Below, one piece after another: positions 1 to 5,307 of a stretch of 5,307 nucleotides of DNA. Numbering within the stretch: the first letter of the stretch is position 1; every line of letters starts with the position of its first letter. The stretch lies in the NCBI GenBank assembly GCA_013152195.1, contig JAADGU010000050.1, positions 1 to 5,307 of the forward strand, given 5' to 3'. Under the pieces are notes generated by a model. The model searched no databases. It was not told the origin of the DNA and worked only from the letters and a program-made list of their open reading frames with translations. Source of the stretch: Nitrospirota bacterium (GTDB taxonomy: Bacteria > Nitrospirota > Thermodesulfovibrionia > Thermodesulfovibrionales > JdFR-85). A program made the translations under genes and the position numbers.

Positions 1-326
1 GCATCAACCAAAAGCAATACCCCGTCCACCATCTTCAGTATCCTTTCAACCTCACCTCCAAAATCTGCATGTCCGGGGGTGTCAACAATATTTATGATTG
101 TGCCGTTATAATCAACAGCCGTGTTTTTGGCCATAATGGTAATCCCCCGCTCCCGCTCAAGATCGATATTATCCATAACCCTTTCACGGACCTTCTCATT
201 GGCTCGAAATGCACCTGCCTGTCTCAGCATACCGTCAACAAGGGTTGTCTTGCCATGATCAACATGGGCAACAATTGCAATATTTCTTAAATCCTCACGT
301 TTCATAATTCTGTCCTTTACATCCAT
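1..326 (-). CDS. typA: Ribosome-associated GTPase TypA/BipA, N-terminal part (3' end beyond window)
   Basis: Only the first 108 codons are present; the gene continues past the left edge. They encode the start of a translational GTPase. The P-loop is AHVDHGKTT (residues 20-28), the switch I motif is RERGIT (58-63), and the G3 motif is DTPGH (82-86). The stretch LERERGITIMAKNTAV and the following DTPGHADFGGEVER are typical of TypA/BipA and differ from LepA (which has ...GITIKAQ) and EF-G. TypA binds the ribosome and supports 50S assembly and growth under stress or cold. Start: ATG at 326 is preceded by AGAGGA with 7-nt spacing. An in-frame ATG at 305 (MKREDLRN) also has AAGGA before it and would fit the family N-terminus, so the start is uncertain by 7 codons. 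It lies 201 nt downstream of tsaD on the same strand and may have its own promoter, but none is obvious. The family assignment is secure. Confidence 0.93.
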   Translation of the reverse strand, partial: MDVKDRIMKREDLRNIAIVAHVDHGKTTLVDGMLRQAGAFRANEKVRERVMDNIDLERERGITIMAKNTAVDYNGTIINIVDTPGHADFGGEVERILKMVDGVLLLVD

Positions 327-421
327 TTTTTAATCCTCTTCCTTTTATTTCAAATTTTTCTTCTTCAAACCATTCCAAAAACATTCAATGCACTTTAAAA
401 AACTCAACTTTTCTATCTGTC

Positions 422-446
422 ATTCCGGCAGTCCTTAAGCCGGAAT
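422..446. repeat. Short intergenic palindrome (ATTCCGGC / GCCGGAAT)
   Basis: Perfect 8-nt inverted arms, ATTCCGGC at 422-429 and GCCGGAAT at 439-446, enclose a 9-nt loop in the gap between the tsaD stop and the typA start. The pattern resembles the dispersed REP-like palindromes (TCATTCC...GGAATC) found in many copies between genes of Nitrospirota and Deltaproteobacteria; that link is from general knowledge, since one copy cannot show dispersal. On the minus strand the hairpin is not followed by a U tract, so it is a poor intrinsic terminator for tsaD, though it could protect the 3' end of the transcript. Confidence 0.6.
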
Positions 447-527
447 CTATTCTTTGGTAATGCTTTCAGGATGCCCTTAACGCTTCCGGCGCATAACGAC
501 AAAAAGACATTTATTTATGCACAAACC

Positions 528-1535
528 CTATACAGGCAGATAGGCCCTTGGATTCAGCTCAAGCCCGGCTATATCACCCTTTACAAAATGAAGATACCCG
601 GCAGCGGCAATCATTGCTGCATTATCCGTACAGAGTGCAACCGGAGGGACATAAAGCTCTATCCCCATCCTTTCAGCCATCTCTTTCATCGCAGCCCTGA
701 GCTGCCTGTTTGCAGCCACACCACCTGTCAGGGTCACGCTTTTTATGCCCTCCTTTTTAACAGCAACTTCCGTCTTTTTAACCAGTACATCTACCACAGC
801 CGCCTGAAAAGATGCACAGACATTCTGCATCAGGGACTGGTCTGAAGAAATATTCAGGGAAACCTTCTCTATATAATTCCTGACAGCCGTTTTGAGTCCA
901 CTGAAGCTGAAGTCATAAGTCCCTGGAATGAGTGCCCTTGGAAAGGGTATAGACTCCGGGTCCCCCTCCTCTGCAAGCTCATCTATTAACGGTCCACCCG
1001 GATAACCGAGTCCGAGCAGCTTTGCAACCTTGTCATAGGCCTCACCGGCAGCATCATCCCTCGTCCTGCCGAGCTCGCGGTAAGAGCCAAAAGCATCCAC
1101 CCTTATCAGGGAAGTATGTCCTCCGGAGACAATAAGACTGAGAAATGGGAAGGCCGGTCGCTGCTCAAGGAGAAAGACAGAAAATATATGTCCTTCAAGG
1201 TGATTTACACCGATAAGGGGAAGCCCCTTTGCATACGCAACTGCCTTTGCAAAGGAACACCCGACAAGGAGAGAGCCTATCAATCCCGGGCCCTGGCAGA
1301 CAGCAATGCCTGAGAGAGTCTCAAGCCTTACAGAGGCCAACTTCAGGGCCTCTTCCACCACAGGCCATATCATTTCAATATGACGCCTTGATGCAAGTTC
1401 AGGTACTATACCGCCGTACTTTTCATGTATCTCTGCCTGTGAAGAGACCACGTTGGACAGGACAAGACTGCCATCAACCACTACAGATGCAGAAGTGTCG
1501 TCACAGGAACTGTCTATGCCGAGAATATATGTCAT
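528..1535 (-). CDS. tsaD: tRNA N6-adenosine threonylcarbamoyltransferase TsaD
   Basis: A complete 335-residue protein, the usual length for TsaD (Kae1/Qri7/YgjD family). TsaD transfers the threonylcarbamoyl group from threonylcarbamoyl-AMP to A37 of ANN-decoding tRNAs, working in the cytoplasm with TsaB and TsaE after TsaC/TsaC2 makes the intermediate. Visible hallmarks are the N-terminal phosphate loop GIDSSCDDT (6-14), metal ligands in NHLEGH (H112, H116), SGGHT (137-141), DDAAGEAYDKVAKLLGLGYP (160-179), SFSGLKTAV (210-218), the ATP-binding GGVAANRQLR (271-280), and CTDNAAMIA with metal ligand D304. The N-terminal motif is more often GIETSCDET; the substitutions here are conservative. The start ATG has only a weak Shine-Dalgarno sequence and lies 22 nt after the lolA stop, so coupled translation from a lolA-tsaD mRNA is likely. 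None of its TsaB, TsaC or TsaE partners is in the window. Confidence 0.97.
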   Translation of the reverse strand: MTYILGIDSSCDDTSASVVVDGSLVLSNVVSSQAEIHEKYGGIVPELASRRHIEMIWPVVEEALKLASVRLETLSGIAVCQGPGLIGSLLVGCSFAKAVAYAKGLPLIGVNHLEGHIFSVFLLEQRPAFPFLSLIVSGGHTSLIRVDAFGSYRELGRTRDDAAGEAYDKVAKLLGLGYPGGPLIDELAEEGDPESIPFPRALIPGTYDFSFSGLKTAVRNYIEKVSLNISSDQSLMQNVCASFQAAVVDVLVKKTEVAVKKEGIKSVTLTGGVAANRQLRAAMKEMAERMGIELYVPPVALCTDNAAMIAAAGYLHFVKGDIAGLELNPRAYLPV

Positions 1536-1557
1536 CCAGTCATTATGTCTTAACCCC

Positions 1558-2214
1558 CTACTGCCTGATGATTACCGTTCCTGCAGACGGAGTAAACAGG
1601 AATAATGAATCTTCCAGAACTCTATTAATCTTTACATCCATAAGTGTAATCTCTGTTCTGTTGCCATAGCGGTCAAGAAATCTTATCTTCTCCAATGGAA
1701 ACTCGGTTTCTGAGAGTACTAATTCTACGGAATCAACAACCGTCTTTTTCCCCTTTGGGGTCATAAAAATATGTCCCGTCCTGCTTTTCAGATTGAAATT
1801 ATTCTCCAGTTCATCAATGTCCAGCAGTATTCTCAAGGGAGAGCTGCTCAGACCAAAACCATCCATTGATGAAACAAACGCCTGGGATTCGGAAGGCTGG
1901 TCAATAACCATCTCCTTACCCGTTAAATAAACCTCATCCGTACTCCCCTTCGTATACTTCCATCTCATTCTGTCAGGAATTTTCAGATAAAATATCCCTT
2001 CATAAATCTCCTCTTTTTCAACATCCTTTATATATGTAACCTGTCTGAATCTGCCCTCAAGTGTCCGGAGATTTTTATAAACAGCCTTTAGTTTTGTTAA
2101 CGGCACCCCGTCTGCAGATCCTGCAGGGAAGGGCAAAATCAGGGAGACGGCCATAAAAAAGATAAAGTACCTGACAGTATGCAGACAACGCCTCATTATC
2201 TCTTCCATTCTCAT
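1558..2214 (-). CDS. lolA: Outer-membrane lipoprotein carrier protein LolA
   Basis: A 218-residue precursor, about the usual LolA length. LolA is the periplasmic chaperone that takes lipoproteins from the LolCDE complex and hands them to the outer membrane (to LolB where present). The N-terminus has the form of a Sec signal peptide: basic RR, a hydrophobic core at about residues 16-30, and a probable cleavage after AGSA (34). The mature part opens with the family-typical LKAVYKNLRTLEGRFRQ, followed by GIFYLKIPDRMRWKY (about 73-87), matching the G-F-L-P-RW-Y pattern of LolA, then YLTGKEMVIDQP. The C-terminal strand ends in LFLFTPSAGTVIIRQ. Overall similarity in this family is low, so the call rests on this pattern plus the signal peptide. 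Start: ATG at 2214 has GGAG 5 nt upstream. ATG at 2196 (MRRCLH) is an alternative that gives a more standard signal peptide. It is the first gene of the leftward cluster, and the inverted-repeat element lies 33 nt upstream. Confidence 0.88.
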   Translation of the reverse strand: MRMEEIMRRCLHTVRYFIFFMAVSLILPFPAGSADGVPLTKLKAVYKNLRTLEGRFRQVTYIKDVEKEEIYEGIFYLKIPDRMRWKYTKGSTDEVYLTGKEMVIDQPSESQAFVSSMDGFGLSSSPLRILLDIDELENNFNLKSRTGHIFMTPKGKKTVVDSVELVLSETEFPLEKIRFLDRYGNRTEITLMDVKINRVLEDSLFLFTPSAGTVIIRQ

Positions 2215-2247
2215 TATAACTCCAAAAAAACTACAGGGAAGAGGATG

Positions 2248-2384
2248 AAGGTTGACATGATTGAGTCTGAACGGTTTTCCGGTATTACAAAAGACTCATC
2301 TGGATGATGAGGCGTAATACTGACCTCGGAGTCCCGGCCGGACGCCGGAACGAGAATGAGTGAAGACTCAATCATGTCAACCTT
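2248..2384. repeat. 137-nt structured element with perfect 21-nt inverted ends (MITE-like)
   Basis: Positions 2248-2268 (beginning AAGGTTGACATG) are the exact reverse complement of 2364-2384. Inside are two further hairpins. Hairpin A pairs GTATTAC (2282-2288) with GTAATAC (2314-2320) and, nested within it, CTCATC (2295-2300) with GATGAG (2306-2311). Hairpin B pairs CTCG (2325-2328) with CGAG (2351-2354) and CCGGC (2334-2338) with GCCGGA's first five bases (2344-2348). Folded, the whole forms a long stem closing a three-way junction. It lies between divergent lolA and rmlA. No transposase is encoded and no clear target-site duplication flanks it (ggatg on the left, acaac on the right). A non-autonomous transposable element or dispersed repeat is the best reading; a structured leader RNA of lolA is the alternative. 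The structure is seen directly; its nature is inferred. Confidence 0.7.
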
Positions 2385-2426
2385 ACAACTGCTCCATTTT
2401 TGTTTTCCGCTAACAAGTTCCCGGGT

Positions 2427-2455
2427 TTCATTAATAAATGGTATATATGTATAAT
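2427..2455 (+). promoter_or_regulatory. Probable sigma-70-type promoter of the rml operon
   Basis: A perfect TATAAT (2450-2455) lies 48 nt before the rmlA start, in an AT-rich stretch. Seventeen nt upstream is only a poor -35 match (TTCATT, 2427-2432), so the -35 assignment is weak. Transcription would start near 2462 and give a leader of about 40 nt. It lies just outside the inverted-repeat element. Confidence 0.42.
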
Positions 2456-2503
2456 ATCTGAAATGCAGCAAAAATAAAAAGTGAGAGGTTTTTAAATAAA
2501 CTC

Positions 2504-3571
2504 GTGAAGGCACTGATCCTGAGTGGGGGCAAGGGGACAAGACTCCGTCCACTTACACACACCATGGCAAAGCAACTGGTACCCGTAGCCGGCAAACCAA
2601 TACTGGGGTACGTACTTGAGCATATAGCAGCTGCAGGAATAAAGAGTATCGGCGTAATTATATCCCCTGAGACCGGGGAAGAGGTAAAAGGTTACATCGG
2701 CACCGGCAGAAAATGGGGCGTTAAGATCACATACATCCCGCAGACTGCTCCCCTCGGCCTTGCCCATGCAGTAAAAACAGCAGGGGATTATCTTGGCAGG
2801 GAGAGCTTTGTAATGTATCTTGGAGATAACCTCCTGAGTTACGGGGTAGCCGATGCAGTAAAGCGGTTCAGAAAGGAACAGACAGATGCCCTCATCTTTC
2901 TTAAGGAAGTGGATAACCCCAAACAATTCGGTGTAGCTGAGCTCAGTGCAGACGGAGGCATAAAGAGGCTGATAGAAAAACCATCAAAACCTCCTTCCAA
3001 CCTTGCCCTTGTCGGTGTATATATATTTACTGAAAAGATACATGAGGCGATAGCCAGAACCAGACCATCCGACAGGGGAGAGCTTGAGATAACAGATGCC
3101 ATTCAGGAGCTTATACGTATGGGGCGTCCCGTCAAAAGCGAGATACTCGACGGCTGGTGGCTTGATACCGGTAAGAAGGACGACCTGCTCCAGGCAAACT
3201 CCATCGTCCTTGATGAATACATAAAGCGCTCCATAAAGGGCAAGGTTGACAAAAAGTCACAGATAGCCGGCAGGGTTGATATCGCTGAAGGCACTGTCAT
3301 AAAAAACTCCAGAATCAGGGGCCCCGTACGGATAGGAAAGAAGAGCATAATCGAAAACTCCTTTATCGGGCCCTTTTCAAGTATTGGTGACAGGGTAAGG
3401 ATATACAACTCCGTCATAGAACATTCCGTTATCCTTAATGACTCAGTTTTAGAGGGGATAGAGAGGCTTGAGGACAGCCTTATCGGAAGGGGCACCAGGG
3501 TCCTGCACAGCAACCACAGGCACAAGGCACTGAGATTAATGGTCGGCGACGATTCGACAATAGAGATATAG
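2504..3571 (+). CDS. rmlA: Glucose-1-phosphate thymidylyltransferase, long (beta-helix) form
   Basis: A 355-residue sugar nucleotidyltransferase forming dTDP-glucose and pyrophosphate from dTTP and glucose-1-phosphate, the first step towards dTDP-L-rhamnose. The N-terminal nucleotidyltransferase domain (1 to about 240) has the signature GGKGTRLRP (8-16), K23 in MAKQLVPVAGKP, QTAPLGLAHAV (80-90), the metal-binding YLGDN (D108), IEKP (157-160), GELEITDAI (192-200) and GWWLDTG with D221. The C-terminal region (about 243-355) is a left-handed beta-helix of hexapeptide-type repeats (IAGRV, IAEGTVI, IGKKSII, IGDRVRI). That makes it the 'long' RmlA seen in archaea, actinomycete StrD-type proteins and some bacteria, rather than the roughly 290-residue enterobacterial enzyme. 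The start is GTG; AGAGG (2484-2488) lies 15 nt upstream, an unusually long spacing, so initiation may be weak. An in-frame start further in would remove the nucleotide-binding loop. It is the first gene of the operon, and its stop lies 2 nt before the next start. Specificity for dTTP and glucose-1-phosphate is inferred from family and context. Confidence 0.93.
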   Translation: MKALILSGGKGTRLRPLTHTMAKQLVPVAGKPILGYVLEHIAAAGIKSIGVIISPETGEEVKGYIGTGRKWGVKITYIPQTAPLGLAHAVKTAGDYLGRESFVMYLGDNLLSYGVADAVKRFRKEQTDALIFLKEVDNPKQFGVAELSADGGIKRLIEKPSKPPSNLALVGVYIFTEKIHEAIARTRPSDRGELEITDAIQELIRMGRPVKSEILDGWWLDTGKKDDLLQANSIVLDEYIKRSIKGKVDKKSQIAGRVDIAEGTVIKNSRIRGPVRIGKKSIIENSFIGPFSSIGDRVRIYNSVIEHSVILNDSVLEGIERLEDSLIGRGTRVLHSNHRHKALRLMVGDDSTIEI

Positions 3572-3573
3572 CC

Positions 3574-4041
3574 ATGAAATTTGAGGAAGGCTCTATAAAG
3601 GATATAATAATAAAACCCCTGAATGTCGACCAGAGGGGATGGCTCACTGAATTATTCAGAAGTGACGAGCTGCCAAAGGGGTTTCAACCCGCCATGGGGT
3701 ACGTATCAGTTACACATGCAGGCGTGGTAAGGGGCCCGCATGAACATATTGAACAGACGGACTACTTCTGCTTCCTTGGCCAATTTACCCTCTACCTCTG
3801 GGACAACAGAAAAGACTCTCCAACATATTTCAGGAAGATGATAATCGAAGAGGCCCGGAACAAGGTGATTATTGTTCCGCCGGGTGTGGTACATGCCTAC
3901 AGGAATACAGCAGATGAAGACGGCCTTGTCCTCAATTTCCCTGACAAACTGTATGCAGGCCGTGGGAAAAAGGAGGAGGTTGATGAAATAAGATATGAAA
4001 ACGACCCCAAAAGTCCTTTTCAGGTATGGAGTGTGAAATGA
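3574..4041 (+). CDS. rmlC: dTDP-4-dehydrorhamnose 3,5-epimerase family cupin (RmlC-like)
   Basis: A 155-residue single-domain cupin, shorter than classic RmlC (about 180). By operon position it would epimerise C3 and C5 of dTDP-4-keto-6-deoxyglucose. Family features are DQRGWLTELFRSDELP (19-34, like the FxDxRGxFxExF opening), GVVRGPHEH (50-58, equivalent to GVxRGxHxQ, with H56 at the catalytic His position), WDNRKDSPTY (76-85), VPPGVVHAY (101-109, like IPxGFAHGF, with H107) and ENDPKSPFQVW (142-152). By eye, the Lys of the canonical QxKLV motif and the active-site Tyr of the LYKxT segment are not conserved (QTDYFCF and LNFPDK here). It belongs to a distinct RGPHEHxEQTDYF-type subgroup often annotated as RmlC. 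A 3- or 5-only epimerase or another dTDP-sugar isomerase is possible. The stop overlaps the rmlB start (ATGA at 4038-4041). I am confident of the family, moderately confident of the exact reaction. Confidence 0.82.
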   Translation: MKFEEGSIKDIIIKPLNVDQRGWLTELFRSDELPKGFQPAMGYVSVTHAGVVRGPHEHIEQTDYFCFLGQFTLYLWDNRKDSPTYFRKMIIEEARNKVIIVPPGVVHAYRNTADEDGLVLNFPDKLYAGRGKKEEVDEIRYENDPKSPFQVWSVK

Positions 4042-5043
4042 AAATCTTCGTGACAGGCGGATGCGGATTTATCGGCTCCAATTTCATCAGATATATTTTA
4101 AAAAAATACCCGGACTATGAAGTGGTGAATCTTGATGCCCTCACCTACGCAGGAAACAGGGAAAACCTGAGGGACATTGAAGCAGACCAGAGGTATCAAT
4201 TCATCCATGGAAGGATAGAAGATACCAAAACTGTTTCAGATGCACTGAAAGGCACTGACCTTGTTGTTAATTTTGCTGCAGAAAGCCATGTAGACCGTTC
4301 CATCATAGACACCCAGCCATTCCTCATGACCAATATCGTAGGCCTTCAGGCACTTATTGACAGTGTCAGAAGAGCAGGGATACAGAAATTCATCCACCTC
4401 TCCACTGACGAGGTATATGGCAGTTTAGAGACAGACGACGGCATCTTCACCGAGGAGACTCCCCTTGCTCCAAACTCCCCCTATTCTGCTTCAAAAGCTG
4501 CCGGAGACCTCCTTATCCGCGCCTGCATCAAGACTTACGGCTTCCCTGCCGTCATAGTCAGGCCATCAAATAATTACGGTCCCTTTCAGTATCCGGAAAA
4601 ATTGATTCCACTCATGGTCACCAACCTGATGGATAAAAAGCCGGTGCCTGTGTATGGAAAAGGGGAAAACATCAGGGACTGGCTTTATGTAGAGGATACC
4701 TGCACGGCCATTGACACGATTATGCAGCGGAAGGCCCGGAGAGGTATACAATGTAGGCGGAGGAAGTGAGAAGAGAAACATTGATGTAGTAAAAAAGGTG
4801 CTCTCCCTCATGAAGATGGGGCAGGAATATATGGAGTTTGTTCCCGACAGGCCGGGACATGATTACCGTTATGCCATTGACTACTCAAAGCTCAGAAACG
4901 AACTCGGATGGACCCCTGGGGTTGATTTTGATACCGGCATTGAAAGGACCATCATGTGGTACATGGAGAACCAGTGGTGGTGGAGACCGCTCAAAGAGAG
5001 GCTTTCAGGTGAAAGCAAGGGGTTCTGGAGTGGTCAGGGATGA
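4038..5043 (+). CDS. rmlB: dTDP-glucose 4,6-dehydratase RmlB, split by a frameshift
   Basis: An extended short-chain dehydrogenase/reductase that converts dTDP-glucose to dTDP-4-keto-6-deoxyglucose with bound NAD. The first part (4038-4769 frame) has the Rossmann motif GGCGFIG (7-13), NLDALTYAGN (31-40), FAAESHVDRSI (79-89), the catalytic STDEVYGS (T123, D124, E125), YSASK (Y149, K153) and RPSNNYGPFQYPEKLIP (175-191). After residue 230 the frame runs into unrelated sequence and stops at 4767-4769. The true C-terminus continues in the +1 frame: GRPGEVYNVGGG, then DRPGHDYRYAIDYSKLRNELGW and a Trp-rich end, stopping at 5041-5043. Joined, the protein is about 335 residues, the family norm. Start: ATG 4038, overlapping the rmlC stop, has GGAG 6 nt upstream and gives the typical MKIFVTGG N-terminus; the in-frame ATG at 4026 lies inside rmlC. 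As written, the product would be truncated. Flanking conservation suggests an error in the sequence or a very recent mutation. Confidence 0.92.
4725..4737 (+). other. Frameshift site within rmlB
   Basis: Homology in the 4038 frame holds to ATG CAG (M229, Q230), and the conserved GRPGEVYN begins at GGA (4729-4731) in the next frame. RmlB proteins normally have six residues between the Ala-Ile/Leu of YVEDxxxA(I/L) and the GK/GR of GxxGE. Adding two G to the GG at 4729-4730 (CAG CGG GGA AGG) would restore exactly six residues, giving ...MQRGRPGE. Removing one base would restore the frame with five. A missing GG in a G run is therefore the simplest explanation. Confidence 0.8.
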
Positions 5044-5307
5044 GGGTCCTTGTCACCGGTGCAAACGGAATGCTTGGAAGAGACCTCATCGCCGTGCTTG
5101 AAAAAGGACACGAGGTCATACCCCTTGATCTCGAAGGACTTGATATAACAGACAGGGAGGAGACACATCACACTATCTTCTCTATCAGGCCGGACATCGT
5201 AATAAACTGTGCAGCCTACACAAACGTGGACATGGCAGAGGATGAAAAGGAGATGGCCTTCAGGGTCAACGGTCTTGGAGCACAGAATCTTGCCATTACC
5301 TGTAATG
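5040..5307 (+). CDS. rmlD: dTDP-4-dehydrorhamnose reductase RmlD, N-terminal part (3' end beyond window)
   Basis: The reading frame is open from ATG 5040 to the right edge (89 full codons). RmlD reduces the 4-keto group of dTDP-4-keto-L-rhamnose with NAD(P)H, the last step to dTDP-L-rhamnose. The N-terminus MRVLVTGANGMLGRDL carries the SDR GxxGxxG dinucleotide-binding loop in the RmlD form (GANGMLG). It is followed by LDITD (36-40) and INCAAYTNVDMAEDE (about 57-71), which match the LDITD and N-A-A-Y-T-x-V-D-x-A-E signatures of RmlD. The start overlaps the rmlB stop as ATGA (5040-5043), with GGAG 9 nt and AGGG directly upstream, so translation is probably coupled to rmlB. That would make the rmlB frameshift, if real, likely to reduce RmlD production too. 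The catalytic YxxxK lies beyond the window. Confidence 0.93.
   Translation, partial: MRVLVTGANGMLGRDLIAVLEKGHEVIPLDLEGLDITDREETHHTIFSIRPDIVINCAAYTNVDMAEDEKEMAFRVNGLGAQNLAITCN

Noticed and set aside
69..290. Plus-strand open frame opposite typA
   Set aside because: The minus strand encodes the unmistakable TypA GTPase motifs over the same bases.
327..420. A promoter for typA in the AT-rich upstream stretch
   Set aside because: Several partial matches exist on the minus strand, but no -35/-10 pair has proper spacing and quality.
491..520. GCATAA...TTATGC stem as a terminator after tsaD
   Set aside because: It is only 6 bp with an 18-nt loop and has no U tract on the minus strand, too weak to call.
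1229..1669. Plus-strand open frame opposite the tsaD-lolA junction
   Set aside because: It is antisense to the conserved tsaD N-terminus and the lolA C-terminus, with low-complexity composition and no family resemblance.
2252..2280. TTGACA in the element's arms as a -35 box
   Set aside because: Both copies point into the element and no acceptable -10 lies about 17 nt downstream (TTTTCC on the plus strand, ATTCTC on the minus strand).
2214..2552. Minus-strand open frame of 112 codons spanning the lolA-rmlA gap
   Set aside because: It starts inside rmlA on the opposite strand, runs through the inverted-repeat element and resembles no family. The openness of the frame through the element is most likely coincidental.
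2492..2926. Minus-strand open frame antisense to rmlA
   Set aside because: It lies almost wholly opposite well-conserved rmlA codons and has no recognisable motifs or signal.
4026..4037. Upstream ATG as the rmlB start
   Set aside because: It would add MECE before the family-typical MKIFVTGG. The ATG at 4038 has a good GGAG at proper spacing and a standard ATGA overlap with rmlC.
4725..4737. Programmed +1 ribosomal frameshifting to make full-length RmlB
   Set aside because: No known slippery motif, stop codon at the shift point or stimulatory structure is evident, and RmlB is not known to use recoding. An indel is simpler.

Overview
The window reads as a chromosomal stretch from a Gram-negative (diderm) bacterium of moderate GC content. 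LolA, a periplasmic lipoprotein carrier, implies an outer membrane, and a dTDP-L-rhamnose operon fits with LPS, O-antigen or other envelope glycan synthesis. The genes show no plasmid, phage or transposase signature. The lineage cannot be fixed from the sequence alone. The intergenic palindrome of the ATTCCGGC...GCCGGAAT kind and the RmlC variant recall Nitrospirota or former Deltaproteobacteria, but this is a weak inference.

Left half (1-2214, minus strand): read in the direction of transcription, lolA (1558-2214) is followed 22 nt later by tsaD (528-1535). After a 201-nt gap comes the 5' part of typA, which runs off the left edge. These are housekeeping genes: lipoprotein traffic to the outer membrane, tRNA t6A37 modification, and a ribosome-associated GTPase. 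The tsaD-typA gap holds a short palindromic repeat (422-446).

Middle (2215-2503): a divergent intergenic region of 289 nt. It contains a 137-nt element bounded by perfect 21-nt inverted repeats (2248-2268 and 2364-2384) with two further hairpins inside. It looks like a MITE-type or structured repeat and codes for nothing recognisable. Between it and the rml operon lies a perfect TATAAT (2450-2455), the probable -10 box of that operon.

Right half (2504-5307, plus strand): a tightly packed dTDP-sugar operon. It runs rmlA of the long form with a C-terminal left-handed beta-helix (2504-3571), an RmlC-family cupin epimerase of an unusual subtype (3574-4041), rmlB (4038-5043) and the start of rmlD (5040 to the edge). 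Together they would convert glucose-1-phosphate and dTTP to dTDP-glucose, then to dTDP-4-keto-6-deoxyglucose, then by epimerisation and reduction to dTDP-L-rhamnose. Junctions are 2 nt or ATGA overlaps, implying translational coupling.

Two points deserve attention. rmlB is split by a frameshift at about 4728-4733, although both halves are well conserved; a sequencing or assembly error or a recent mutation would explain this. The epimerase seems to lack some canonical RmlC active-site residues. I found no convincing undescribed biological system. The structured inverted-repeat element is the most open-ended signal.
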